The notes beneath the pieces were generated by a model. The model did not search any database, was not told the origin of the DNA, and was given only the letters and a program-made list of their open reading frames with translations. Both the position numbers and the translations under genes were made by a program. 64,000 nucleotides of DNA from Longimicrobiales bacterium (GTDB taxonomy: Bacteria > Gemmatimonadota > Gemmatimonadetes > Longimicrobiales > RSA9): contig DATHUY010000039.1 of assembly GCA_035461765.1 (NCBI GenBank), forward strand, positions 1 to 64,000. The letters run 5' to 3'. Below, piece after piece: positions 53,152-61,998 of this stretch (the first letter of the stretch is position 1; every line of letters begins with the position of its first letter).

Positions 53152-54540
53152 ATGACGTCAGAGCCGCGACGGTCCCGCGTCCCGCACACGCTCGTGCTGC
53201 TGTTCGGCATGATCGTCCTCGCCCTCCTGCTCACCTATGTGCTGCCGGCCGGCCAGTATGAGCGCGTCGAGAACGAGCATGGCCGTATGCAGGTCGTGCC
53301 GGGGAGCTATGAGGCGACGCCCGAGCACCCGACGCTTTCGCCCATCACCGTCTTTACGGCCGTGCCGCGCGGCCTCGAGGCGGCGGCCGAGATCATCTTC
53401 TTCGTCTTCATCATCGGCGGCGCCTTCGCCGTGCTGCGCGAGACCGGCGCGATCGACGCACTCCTGGGCGCCGCGTTGCGCCGGCTTGGACATCGCCCGC
53501 TGTGGCTGCTGATCGGCGGTGTGCTCATCTTCATGGCGGGTTCCAGTACCATCGGCATGGCCGAAGAATACCTGCCGTTCATTCCGGTCCTCGTCGCACT
53601 GGCGCTCGCACTCGGTTACGACGCCCTCACCGGTGTGGCGATCGTGACGATCGGCTACGCCGTCGGATACGGCGTCGCGACCATCAACCCGTTTACCGTG
53701 CTGATCGCCCAGGATGTCGCCGGTCTCCAGCCTGCATCCGGGCTGTGGTATCGCCTCGTGCTCTCCGCCGTGTTCGTCCCGATCGGCGTGCACCACCTGT
53801 GGCGTTACGCCACGCGCGTGAAGAACGATCCGTCACGCAGCCTGGTCGCCGATATACCCCCGCCTGCCGCGAGCACCGCGCACGAAACGACGATGCTCAC
53901 CGGCACACACCGCCTCGCGCTCGTCGCCGTCGCGATCACTCTCGCCGTGCTCATCTACGGTCTCACGCGCCTGGGCTGGTACCTCGTCGAGATGAGTGCC
54001 CTGTTCCTCGCCCTCGCCCTCGCGCTCGCCCTCGTCGGCCGCATCGACGGGGACCGCGCCGCCCGCGCGTTCGGCACCGGCGCCGCCGAGCTCACGATGA
54101 CCGCTCTCCTCATCGGCTTCGCCCGCGCTATCCAGGTGGTGCTCGATGATGGCGGGGTCATCGACACCATCGTCCACGGCCTCTCCATTCCTCTCCAGAC
54201 CATGGGGCCGTCACTGGCCGCTGTCGGCATGCTCGTCGTGCAGACGCTGACCAACTTTCTGATCCCGTCAGGCAGCGGCCAGGCGTATGTCACAATGCCG
54301 ATCATGGCGCCGCTCGCCGACGTCGTCGGCGTCTCCCGCCAGGTCGCCGTCCTCGCATTCCAGTTCGGCGACGGCTTCACTAACATCCTCGTGCCCACGA
54401 ACCCCGTCATCATCGGAATGCTCGCCATCGCCGGCGTGCCTTACGACCGCTGGCTCCGTTTCGTGCTGCCGTTCATGCTGAAGGTCTGGGCCGTCGCCGC
54501 CATCGCGCTGGCGGCCGGGGTCTGGCTCGGCGTGGAGTAA
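53152..54540 (+). CDS. YfcC-family C4-dicarboxylate/amino acid anaerobic carrier
   Basis: This 462-residue protein has about eleven membrane segments. The YfcC/DcuC-type duplications are visible: [18 protein letters not shown] and [21 protein letters not shown], then [23 protein letters not shown] and a late [21 protein letters not shown]. Members export or import C4-dicarboxylates or amino acids; specificity cannot be read. It is divergent from lspA. Confidence 0.88.
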   Translation: MTSEPRRSRVPHTLVLLFGMIVLALLLTYVLPAGQYERVENEHGRMQVVPGSYEATPEHPTLSPITVFTAVPRGLEAAAEIIFFVFIIGGAFAVLRETGAIDALLGAALRRLGHRPLWLLIGGVLIFMAGSSTIGMAEEYLPFIPVLVALALALGYDALTGVAIVTIGYAVGYGVATINPFTVLIAQDVAGLQPASGLWYRLVLSAVFVPIGVHHLWRYATRVKNDPSRSLVADIPPPAASTAHETTMLTGTHRLALVAVAITLAVLIYGLTRLGWYLVEMSALFLALALALALVGRIDGDRAARAFGTGAAELTMTALLIGFARAIQVVLDDGGVIDTIVHGLSIPLQTMGPSLAAVGMLVVQTLTNFLIPSGSGQAYVTMPIMAPLADVVGVSRQVAVLAFQFGDGFTNILVPTNPVIIGMLAIAGVPYDRWLRFVLPFMLKVWAVAAIALAAGVWLGVE

Positions 54541-54642
54541 GTCGGCACGCTGTACTCCGTTCTGGTCCCGATCCTGCACTATCTGGCGGTGTAGTAAGCC
54601 GTTAGGCGGCTCCACGGAATCGCAGCAGCAGGAGCAGTTGAC

Positions 54643-55245
54643 ATGAGGAAGTGGCATGTGGGCGCGATCGTCGCGGTCCTCCTGGTGATCACGGGTGTGG
54701 CGTTCATGAGCACCCGGCCGCAGCAGGATGACGGTGCGTCGGCCACGATGTCGTTCGAAGAAGCAGCGGTTCGCATGCGCATCGACATCAGCGAGCGCAA
54801 GCTGTACGTCGAGGAGAACGGCAGCGTGATCGAGTCGTACAATGTTGCGGTCGGCACGGCCGAGCACCCGACGCCGCGCGGATCGTATTCCGTGCAGCAC
54901 ATGATCTGGAATCCGCGCTGGGTACCACCCGATTCCGACTGGGCGAAGGACGAGAAGGTACGTGAGCCGGGCGACCCGAAGAATCCAATGGGGCGCGTGA
55001 AGATCTTCTTCAAGGAGCCCACGTACTACATTCACGGCACCAATGCCGAGAGCAGCATCGGCACGGCCGCATCACACGGCTGCGTCCGCATGCTGAACCA
55101 GGATGTGATCGAGCTCGCGCAGCTCCTCATCGACACCACGGGAGCGCCGATCGAGCCCGGTCTCATCCAGCGCCTCATCAACCGCGTACGCCAGACGCGT
55201 GAAGTGCGGCTGCACGAGGCCGTGCCGCTCCTCGTCGAGGCCTGA
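54643..55245 (+). CDS. L,D-transpeptidase (YkuD domain), exported
   Basis: This 200-residue protein has an N-terminal membrane anchor (about 5-22) and a YkuD domain with the motif YYIHGTNAESSIG followed by SHGCVRM, including the catalytic Cys. The domain's opening, RIDISERKLYVEENG, is also typical. It has no peptidoglycan-binding module, so it is a short form. It cross-links peptidoglycan or attaches proteins to it. An AGGAG site precedes the ATG. Confidence 0.93.
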   Translation: MRKWHVGAIVAVLLVITGVAFMSTRPQQDDGASATMSFEEAAVRMRIDISERKLYVEENGSVIESYNVAVGTAEHPTPRGSYSVQHMIWNPRWVPPDSDWAKDEKVREPGDPKNPMGRVKIFFKEPTYYIHGTNAESSIGTAASHGCVRMLNQDVIELAQLLIDTTGAPIEPGLIQRLINRVRQTREVRLHEAVPLLVEA

Positions 55246-55285
55246 AGAACGAACTCGGGACCGGATCGGGATCGTGTTCGTGTGG

Positions 55286-55315
55286 GGGATCGGGTCCTGC
55301 GCAGGTCCCGATCCC
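55286..55315. terminator. Palindromic hairpin between convergent genes
   Basis: GGGATCGGGTCCTGC (55286-55300) abuts its complement (55301-55315) with one mismatch, among many GATCCC/GGGATC units from 55260 to 55345. It probably terminates both the transpeptidase and the alcohol dehydrogenase transcripts. Confidence 0.6.
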
Positions 55316-55352
55316 GATCCCGGACACGATCCCGATCTCGATCCCGAATTCG

Positions 55353-56525
55353 TCAGGCCGTAAGAACCACCTTGATACAGCCGTCCTGCTTGTCGCGGAA
55401 TGTGAGATAGGCGTCGGGCGCTTCCTCGAGCGGCAGGCGATGGGTGATGACGAATGACGGATCGATCTCGCCCTGCTGGATTTTCTCGAGCAGCGGCTTC
55501 GTGTAACGCTGCACATGCGTCTGTCCCGTCTTCAGCGTCAGGCCCTTGTTCATCGCCGCACCGACCGGGATCTTGTCGACCATGCCGATGTAGACGCCCG
55601 GGATCGATACCGTTCCGCCCTTCCGGCAGTTGATAATGGCCTCCCGGAGCGCATGCGCGCGGTCCGTCCCCAGCCTGACCTTCTGCTTCACGTTGTCCAT
55701 CACGGAGTCGACAAAACCGGTGCCATGCGCCTCGGTGCCGACCGCATCGATGCAGCGGTCCGGACCGCGTCCGCCTGTCAGCTCCATCAGCCGTTCCGAC
55801 ACGCTCTCGTGATCGAAGTCGATCGTATCCGCGCGATTGTGCTGACGCGCCATCTCGAGCCGTTCCGGAACGCGGTCGATCGCGATGACGCGTGCTGCAC
55901 CCATCAGCCGGGCGCTCATCATCGCCATCTGGCCCACCGGACCCGCGCCCCACACGGCGACCGTGTCGCCCTCCTCGATGTCCGCGTTCTCGGCCGCCAT
56001 CCACCCCGTCGGCAGGATGTCGGACAGGAACAGAACCTTCTCGTCGGCAATGCCGTTTTCGATCTTCACCGGCCCCACGTCGGCAAACGGCACGCGCAGG
56101 TATTCCGCCTGACCACCCGCGTACCCTCCCAGCATGTGCGAATAACCGAAGAGCCCGGCCGGTGAATGACCCATCATCTTCTCCGCAGCCGGTGCGTTCG
56201 GATTCGTATTGTCGCAATGTGAGTACAGCGAACGCTGGCAGAAGAAGCAGCTGCCGCACGAGATCGTGAACGGCACCACCACACGATCGCCCTGTCTCAG
56301 GTTCCTCACCGCGCTGCCGACTTCCACCACCTCACCCATCGGCTCGTGTCCGATGATGTCTCCCTCCTTCATCATCGGCATGAAGCCGTCGTAGAGGTGC
56401 AGGTCGGATCCGCAGATCGCCGTGGACGTGATCTTCACGATCGCGTCGCGCGGATCCAGGATCTCGGGGTCGGGCACCGTGTCGACCCGCACGTCCTCCG
56501 TGCCATGCCAGCAAACCGCTCTCAC
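55353..56525 (-). CDS. Zinc-dependent alcohol dehydrogenase, formaldehyde-dehydrogenase-like
   Basis: This 390-residue enzyme has the catalytic zinc residues in [12 protein letters not shown] and [12 protein letters not shown], the structural zinc loop [15 protein letters not shown] with four cysteines, and a Rossmann motif [12 protein letters not shown]. An internal insertion near 260-300 resembles the glutathione-independent formaldehyde dehydrogenase subgroup. Known members are NAD(P)-dependent. It is divergent from the sugar-oxidation genes and may lie outside that operon. Confidence 0.92.
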   Translation of the reverse strand: MRAVCWHGTEDVRVDTVPDPEILDPRDAIVKITSTAICGSDLHLYDGFMPMMKEGDIIGHEPMGEVVEVGSAVRNLRQGDRVVVPFTISCGSCFFCQRSLYSHCDNTNPNAPAAEKMMGHSPAGLFGYSHMLGGYAGGQAEYLRVPFADVGPVKIENGIADEKVLFLSDILPTGWMAAENADIEEGDTVAVWGAGPVGQMAMMSARLMGAARVIAIDRVPERLEMARQHNRADTIDFDHESVSERLMELTGGRGPDRCIDAVGTEAHGTGFVDSVMDNVKQKVRLGTDRAHALREAIINCRKGGTVSIPGVYIGMVDKIPVGAAMNKGLTLKTGQTHVQRYTKPLLEKIQQGEIDPSFVITHRLPLEEAPDAYLTFRDKQDGCIKVVLTA

Positions 56526-56580
56526 CGAAACCTCCCATGCTGCAGACTACCGAATGCCAACCCTCACCCGGCGTTGCATT

Positions 56581-56654
56581 TACCGCACCGGTGGAGCGGC
56601 AGATCCCCGACCCGCCGCCGCGCACCGGCGCAGCGGCGGCCCCCCGGTGCGGTA
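56581..56654. repeat. Nested inverted repeat in the divergent leader
   Basis: Arms TACCGCACCGG (56581-56591) and CCGGTGCGGTA (56644-56654) are perfect, enclosing CCGCCGC/GCGGCGG inner arms. It lies before the GTG of the TIM-barrel gene, either as an operator or as a leader fold. Confidence 0.45.
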
Positions 56655-56706
56655 TCGTCCTCGCGGGCCGTTTGCGTTCCCGATATCCCCCGCCGATATT
56701 GGACCC

Positions 56707-57555
56707 GTGACCCCCACCCGAAGATCGTTTCTGGCAACGCTCGGCACTGCCGCCATCGGTGCCCTCATCCGGCCCGGGTGCGCTCCGGCCGCGACACGCG
56801 CGCGCATCGAGCGTGTGGGTCTGCAGTTGTACACGGTGCGCACCGAAATGCGGCGCGATCTCGAGGGCACGCTCGCGCGCGTCGCCGAGATCGGGTACCG
56901 CGAGGTCGAGTTCGCAGGGTATTTCGACCGCACGCCTGCGCAGATCGCCGCGCTGCTCGAGCGCCACTCGCTCGCAGCGCCGTCGACGCATATCGGACTC
57001 GACCAGATGCAGAGCGACTGGGAACGCGTCGCACAGGATGCAGCCGCGATCGGTCACACCTATGTCACCGTCCCGTGGCTCGCGGCGCAGGAGCGCCGCA
57101 CAGTCGACGACTGGAAGCGTACTGCAGCGGATTTCAACGAGCAGGCACGGCGGGCGCGCAGTGCCGGGCTCCGCTTCGCCTATCACAATCACGACTTCGA
57201 GTTCACCCGCATCGCCGACGTCGTGCCATTCGATGTGCTGCTCGCCGGGACCGATCCCGACCTGGTCGACTTCGAGCTGGACATATACTGGATCACGCGG
57301 GCTGGCTTCGATGCAGTGGACTATCTGGTGCGGTTCCCCGGCCGCTTCACGATGACGCACCTCAAGGACTCCGGCGGGGCGCCGGATCATGAGATGGTGG
57401 ACGTCGGCAGTGGCTCGATCGATTTCGCGCACGTCATCGCCGCCGCGAATGCCTCCGGCGTGCGCCATCATTTTGTCGAGCACGACCGGCCGGCGGATGC
57501 GCTGTCGTCGATTCGCTCGAGCTACGCATACCTATCCGATATCAACAACAACTGA
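56707..57555 (+). CDS. Tat-exported sugar phosphate isomerase/epimerase-like TIM barrel
   Basis: This 282-residue protein starts with a Tat signal (TPTRRSFLATLG) from a GTG; the upstream frame is shadow sequence. The rest is a xylose-isomerase-like/AP endonuclease 2 barrel: VGLQLYTVRTEM, YREVEFAGYFD, FAYHNHDFEF, VDFELDIYWITRAG and TMTHLKDSG supply the metal-binding Glu, His and Asp residues. Export and proximity to GMC and DUF1080 genes suggest action on keto-sugars in the periplasm. In a characterised 3-keto-glycoside pathway such a protein acts as the isomerase/lyase; that role here is inferred. Confidence 0.87.
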   Translation: MTPTRRSFLATLGTAAIGALIRPGCAPAATRARIERVGLQLYTVRTEMRRDLEGTLARVAEIGYREVEFAGYFDRTPAQIAALLERHSLAAPSTHIGLDQMQSDWERVAQDAAAIGHTYVTVPWLAAQERRTVDDWKRTAADFNEQARRARSAGLRFAYHNHDFEFTRIADVVPFDVLLAGTDPDLVDFELDIYWITRAGFDAVDYLVRFPGRFTMTHLKDSGGAPDHEMVDVGSGSIDFAHVIAAANASGVRHHFVEHDRPADALSSIRSSYAYLSDINNN

Positions 57556-57710
57556 CCGGACCTGGCTTCACTTTGGCGGAAAAGCCGCATTCAGCCATGG
57601 AAACGGCCCACAAGCGAGCAGAGTCGACGCATACACGACCAGATCCAGCAAATCAATGGGACATCACGATGGCTGGTCGAGACGTAAACTCAAAGTGAAG
57701 CCGGGTCCGG
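57556..57710. repeat. 20-bp inverted repeat flanking a 115-bp segment
   Basis: CCGGACCTGGCTTCACTTTG (57556-57575) and its complement (57691-57710) match at 19 of 20 positions. Inside, CAGCCAT (57592-57598) pairs with ATGGCTG. The left arm begins at the base after the TIM-barrel stop codon. The enclosed segment is AT-richer than its surroundings. Confidence 0.65.
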
Positions 57711-57741
57711 GGGCGGTTACGCCGGGCGATCCCTTCAGCGG

Positions 57742-59439
57742 ATGCGAATGATGCAACAGCGAACCGTATACGACGTATGTATCGTCGGCTCGGGAGCGGG
57801 CGGCGGCATGGCCGCCTACGCGCTCACTCAGGCGGGCGCGAACGTAATCATGCTCGAGGCCGGCGGGCCGTGGGACAATACGAGCGACGACTCGGCCATG
57901 CTCCGCCCCAACTATTCGTCGCCGCGTCGTGGCGGCTCGACCCCCGACCGGCCGTTCGGCGAGTTCGATGCCTGCATCGGCGGCTGGAATATCGAGGGCG
58001 AGCCGTACACGCGCGCCGATGGCACGCGCTTCGACTGGTGGCGCGCCCGGATGGTCGGCGGTCGCACGAACCACTGGGGCCGCATCTCGCTCCGGTTCGG
58101 TCCGGACGACTTCCGTCGCAAGTCGCTGGATGGACTCGGCGATGACTGGCCGATCGGCTATGACGACATCGGGCCGTACTACGACCGGCTCGACCGCCTG
58201 ATCGGCATCTTCGGCAGCCGCGAAGGGCTGCCGAACGATCCCGACGGCATTTTCCAGCCGGCACCGAAGCCGCGGTGCTACGAGCTGCTCGTCAAGAAGG
58301 CGTGCAACGACCTCGCCATCACGTGCATCCCCGGTCGCCTGTCGATCCTGACGGAGCCGCTGAACGGCCGTGCGGCGTGCCACTACTGCGGCCACTGCAA
58401 CCGCGGGTGTCAGACGAACTCGAACTTCTCCAGCACGAACGTGCTCATTGCACCGGCGCTCGAGACGGGCCGACTCACGCTGCGGACACATGCCATGGCG
58501 CGTGAGGTGACGCTCGATTCCGCAGGACGCGCCAGCGGCGTCTCGTTCATCGATGCGAATACCGGTGTCGACGAGCACGTGCAGGCCCGCGTCGTGATCC
58601 TCGCGGCCAGCGCGCTCGAGTCCACGCGCATCCTGATGAACTCGAAGTCGTCGCAGTTCCCGGATGGGCTCGCAAACACCAGTGGCATGCTCGGGAAGTA
58701 TCTCACGGATACTACCGGCAGTGATGTGGCCGGCTTCATTCCGGCGATGGAGAACCACATACCGCACAACGAGCGCGGCGTGCAGGGCGGCCACGTCTAC
58801 ATGCCCTGGTGGCTCGACAACTCGAAGCTCGACTTCCCGCGCGGCTACCACATCGAGGTATGGGGCGGCCTCGGCGAGCCGGGGGCAGGCTTCATGGGGG
58901 GTATACATCGCTATCCGCCCGGTGGCGGATACGGTGTCGATCTGAAGAAGCAGTACCGGCAGTATTACGGCACGACGGTCGGCTTCTCCGGGCGCGGCGA
59001 GATGATCCCGAACGAGCAGTCGTACGCCGAGCTCGATCCCGAGGTGAAGGACCGCTTCGGCATCCCGGTGCTGCGTTTCCACTGGCAGTGGAGCGACCAC
59101 GAGATCAACCAGGTCAGACACATGCAGGAGACCTTCCGCGCGATCATCGAGCACATGGGCGGAACGGTGTTCTCGCCCATGCCGACGCGCGAGAACGGCT
59201 ACGGCATCGCGACCGGCGGCCGCATCATCCATGAGCTGGGTGGCGCACGCATGGGCGACGACCCGTCCACGTCGGTGCTGAACGGCTGGTGCCAGGCGCA
59301 CGACGTAGCGAATCTGTTCGCCGTCGATGGTGCGCCGTTCGTATCGCAGGCGGACAAGAATCCTACCTGGACCATCATGGCGCTCGCCTGGCGCGCGAGC
59401 GACTACATCATGGAGCAGCGCACGCAGGGGAGGATCTGA
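57742..59439 (+). CDS. GMC-family oxidoreductase (sugar dehydrogenase large subunit type)
   Basis: This 565-residue flavoprotein has an N-terminal FAD motif DVCIVGSGAGGGMAAYAL, the RMVGGRTNHWGR signature, and a C-terminal HELGGARMGDDP with the active-site His. A Cys-rich loop (ACHYCGHCNRGC) near residue 215 is typical of gluconate/glucoside dehydrogenase large subunits. No own signal peptide is present; such subunits travel with a Tat-exported partner, which is encoded next. Electrons would go to a cytochrome, not encoded here. Confidence 0.93.
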   Translation: MRMMQQRTVYDVCIVGSGAGGGMAAYALTQAGANVIMLEAGGPWDNTSDDSAMLRPNYSSPRRGGSTPDRPFGEFDACIGGWNIEGEPYTRADGTRFDWWRARMVGGRTNHWGRISLRFGPDDFRRKSLDGLGDDWPIGYDDIGPYYDRLDRLIGIFGSREGLPNDPDGIFQPAPKPRCYELLVKKACNDLAITCIPGRLSILTEPLNGRAACHYCGHCNRGCQTNSNFSSTNVLIAPALETGRLTLRTHAMAREVTLDSAGRASGVSFIDANTGVDEHVQARVVILAASALESTRILMNSKSSQFPDGLANTSGMLGKYLTDTTGSDVAGFIPAMENHIPHNERGVQGGHVYMPWWLDNSKLDFPRGYHIEVWGGLGEPGAGFMGGIHRYPPGGGYGVDLKKQYRQYYGTTVGFSGRGEMIPNEQSYAELDPEVKDRFGIPVLRFHWQWSDHEINQVRHMQETFRAIIEHMGGTVFSPMPTRENGYGIATGGRIIHELGGARMGDDPSTSVLNGWCQAHDVANLFAVDGAPFVSQADKNPTWTIMALAWRASDYIMEQRTQGRI

Positions 59440-59457
59440 TGAATGGGAGGAGCTGGC

Positions 59458-60069
59458 ATGAGTAACATGACGCGCCGCGAGGCGCTGCGCCTGATGGCCC
59501 TCGTGCCGCTGGCCGGCTCGCTCGGCTGCAGCCTCCAGGACATTGGCCGCGCCGCGCTCCAGGTCGATGAGCTCTCGGGCCTGCCGCTCGAGCCGCAGTT
59601 CTTCACACCGTCCGAGTGGCGCACCGTTCGACTCCTGTCCGACATGGTCATTCCGGCCGACGAGAAGTCGGGCAGTGCAACGGATGCGCTGGTGCCGGAA
59701 TTCATGGACTTCATGCTGAATGAGTCGTCCGAGTCACGGCAGCAGCGGTTTCGCGACGGGCTGGCGTGGCTCGACGCCGAATCGGGTCGTCGCTACGGCG
59801 TCGCATTCGCGGACGCGTCCGAGCCCGACCGGCGTGCCGTGCTCGACGACATTGCCTGGCCAGCGCGTGCGCCGGCGGAGATGGAGGATGGTGTCGATTT
59901 CTTCAACAGCTTCCGCGACATGACGGCCGCGGGGTTCTTCTCGAGCCGGATCGGCTACGAGGACCTGGAGTTCCGCGGCAACGAGTTCGTCGCGCAGTGG
60001 CAGGGCTGCCCGCAGGAGGCGCTCGACAAGCTCGGCGTCAGCTATGACGTGATGGAGGGTCGGGCATGA
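59458..60069 (+). CDS. Gluconate 2-dehydrogenase subunit 3-like partner, Tat-exported
   Basis: This 203-residue protein has a Tat signal (TRREALRLMALVPLAGSLGC) with a lipobox-like end and the subunit-3 domain: PQFFTPSEWRTVRLLSDMVIPADE, then VPEFMDFMLNESS. It carries the GMC subunit through the Tat pathway by hitch-hiking. The ATG at 59458 has GGGAGGAG at optimal distance; an ATG at 59443 overlaps the GMC stop region but fits less well. ATGA overlaps the next gene at 60066. Confidence 0.9.
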   Translation: MSNMTRREALRLMALVPLAGSLGCSLQDIGRAALQVDELSGLPLEPQFFTPSEWRTVRLLSDMVIPADEKSGSATDALVPEFMDFMLNESSESRQQRFRDGLAWLDAESGRRYGVAFADASEPDRRAVLDDIAWPARAPAEMEDGVDFFNSFRDMTAAGFFSSRIGYEDLEFRGNEFVAQWQGCPQEALDKLGVSYDVMEGRA

Positions 60070-61304
60070 GCGACCGTCTGGGCATCGGCTTCATTGGCAG
60101 CGGCTTCAATACGCAGTTCCACCTGCGCGCGTTCACGGGCGTTCGCGACGCGGACGTCCTCGGTATCTACAGTCCTACGCGGAAGAATGCGGAAGCCGCG
60201 GCCGCGCTCGCTCGCGAGCTCGACGTAGGCGACGCACGCGCGTTCCGCTCGATCGGCGACATGGTCGCCGATCCGCGCATTGATGCGATCTGGCTGTGCG
60301 GACCGAACCAGGCCCGCGTCGAGAACGTCGAAGAGATCGTCGACGCGATACGGAGCGGCCGCGGCGAGTTGCGCGGCATCGCATGTGAGAAGCCGCTGGC
60401 GCGTAACGTCGGCGAAGCGAAGCGCGTGCTGCAGCTCGTGAAGAGCGTCAAGCTCAATCATGGTTACCTGGAAAACCAGCTGTTCGCTCCGCAGGTCGAG
60501 ACCGGCCGCAAGTTGCTCTGGGCACGCGGCGCCGCGCTCACCGGCCGACCCTACCTGGCGCGTGCCGCCGAAGAGCACAGCGGCCCGCACATGCCCTGGT
60601 TCTGGCAGGGTAATCTCCAGGGCGGCGGCGTCCTGAACGACATGATGTGCCATTCGGTGGAGGTCGTCCGTCACCTGCTGACCGAGCCAGGCGCCGCGCG
60701 CGCGACGCTGAAGCCCGTCCGTGTCACCGGCCACATCGCGAGTCTCAAATGGACCCAGCCGCGTTACGCGAAGCAGCTGGCGAAGACAATGGGTCGCGAA
60801 GTCGATTACACGAAGCGACCGTCGGAAGACTTCGCGAGTGTAATGATCGAGTTCGAGACCGCCGACGGCCAGCGCGTGCTCGGCGAGGCGACGACATCAT
60901 GGAGCTACGTCGGCGCCGGCCTCCGCCTGTCCGCGGAGCTGCTCGGGCCCGAGTACTCGATGTCGTGGAACACGCTCGACAGCGGCCTCAAGCTGTTCTT
61001 CAGTCGCGAGGTCAAGGGCCCCGCGGGCGAGGACCTGGTGGAAAAGCAGAACGCGGAAGTCGGGCAGATGCCCGTCGTCGCCGAGGAATGGGTCGCGTAC
61101 GGCTATGAAGCGGAGGACCGCCACTTCGTGCGTGCCTTCCGCCGCGGCGAGAAGCCCGATCTCACATTCGACGACGGACTGGAAGTCGTGAAGCTGCTGA
61201 TGACGGCGTACCGCAGCGCTGAGGAAGGGAAGACGCTGAGGTTCCCGGGGAAAGGGTTGGACGAGTACGTGCCGAAAGTGGGGAAGGGCACGTGGAAGCC
61301 GTAG
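60066..61304 (+). CDS. Gfo/Idh/MocA-family oxidoreductase, cytoplasmic
   Basis: This 412-residue protein has the Rossmann start IGFIGSGFNTQFHLRAF, the ACEKPLARN motif and an HSVEVVRHLL active-site His region, with a C-terminal alpha/beta domain. It lacks a signal peptide, unlike the second copy downstream. It is translationally coupled to the GMC operon. It is a candidate for interconverting 3-keto and 3-hydroxy sugars using NAD(H); substrate inferred from neighbours only. Confidence 0.92.
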   Translation: MSDRLGIGFIGSGFNTQFHLRAFTGVRDADVLGIYSPTRKNAEAAAALARELDVGDARAFRSIGDMVADPRIDAIWLCGPNQARVENVEEIVDAIRSGRGELRGIACEKPLARNVGEAKRVLQLVKSVKLNHGYLENQLFAPQVETGRKLLWARGAALTGRPYLARAAEEHSGPHMPWFWQGNLQGGGVLNDMMCHSVEVVRHLLTEPGAARATLKPVRVTGHIASLKWTQPRYAKQLAKTMGREVDYTKRPSEDFASVMIEFETADGQRVLGEATTSWSYVGAGLRLSAELLGPEYSMSWNTLDSGLKLFFSREVKGPAGEDLVEKQNAEVGQMPVVAEEWVAYGYEAEDRHFVRAFRRGEKPDLTFDDGLEVVKLLMTAYRSAEEGKTLRFPGKGLDEYVPKVGKGTWKP

Positions 61305-61356
61305 GAGTGGACTATTGCGGGTCAACGATCCGTCCCCACGGCAACTACTCAACGGC

Positions 61357-61390
61357 CGCACGCGCACTCGCACGCGCACGCGCACGCGGG
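61357..61390. repeat. GCACGC hexamer repeat, left arm
   Basis: A run of CGCACG units, about 5 copies with one variant. Together with 61921-61952 it forms inverted arms around the four-helix-bundle ORF. Confidence 0.7.
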
Positions 61391-61450
61391 AACTGCTCCG
61401 CGGACGGGCCAAACGGCCGAAGCGCACGAGCAACGCTGTTGGTCGACGCG

Positions 61451-61834
61451 TCAGCGACTCATGTCGGTACCGGTGCGCGATTCAAGTGAGCGGATCATGG
61501 CCGTGAGCATGGCGACAACGCGGAAGAGGGCCTGCTTCGGCGCCCGGATCCGCTCCTGAGGCATGAGATCAAAATCCACCAGTTCATCGAGACACGCGGC
61601 GCACTCGGTGGCCGAGCCTCGCGCGATATGATAAAAGTTGACCTTGTCCTTGATTGTCCATTTGCCCGAGCCTTCAGCGATGTTTCGCGTTATGGACATC
61701 GCGCCGCGCTTTAGGTTGTCTCGCGAGTCCGCGTGCCCGCGCGGCAGGGTGTCCAGGAGGTCGCGGACTTCCTGGTTGAACAGCCGAGCGACGTGATAAA
61801 CTTCCAGCTTCTCGTGATTGAACAGAGCGTCCAT
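61451..61834 (-). CDS. Four-helix-bundle protein (23S rRNA intervening-sequence protein family)
   Basis: This 127-residue protein is all-helical: [18 protein letters not shown], a basic turn, [13 protein letters not shown] (the family hallmark), [18 protein letters not shown] and a final long helix. It belongs to the S23/four-helix-bundle family first seen in 23S rRNA intervening sequences. The ATG at 61834 has a GGAGGG site, which favours the short start. It lies opposite in strand to the sugar genes and between inverted GC hexamer repeats, as if a mobile unit had entered the operon. Confidence 0.88.
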   Translation of the reverse strand: MDALFNHEKLEVYHVARLFNQEVRDLLDTLPRGHADSRDNLKRGAMSITRNIAEGSGKWTIKDKVNFYHIARGSATECAACLDELVDFDLMPQERIRAPKQALFRVVAMLTAMIRSLESRTGTDMSR

Positions 61835-61920
61835 GTACCCTCCGCGATGCATGCACGATAGATGATAACCGTGATACTGGGCGCCGGAATGTCCAGGTGG
61901 GCCCTGTCCCCGATTTCTCC

Positions 61921-61952
61921 CGCGTGCGTGTGCGCGTGCGCGTGCGCGTGCG
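61921..61952. repeat. GCGTGC hexamer repeat, right arm
   Basis: A run of GCGTGC units that is the reverse complement of 61357-61390; both arms carry CCCGCGTGCG at the outer/inner end. Confidence 0.7.
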
Positions 61953-61998
61953 GATTTTCCTCGAATCAAATCCAGTCCTCCACCCAGCCGGAGCCATC

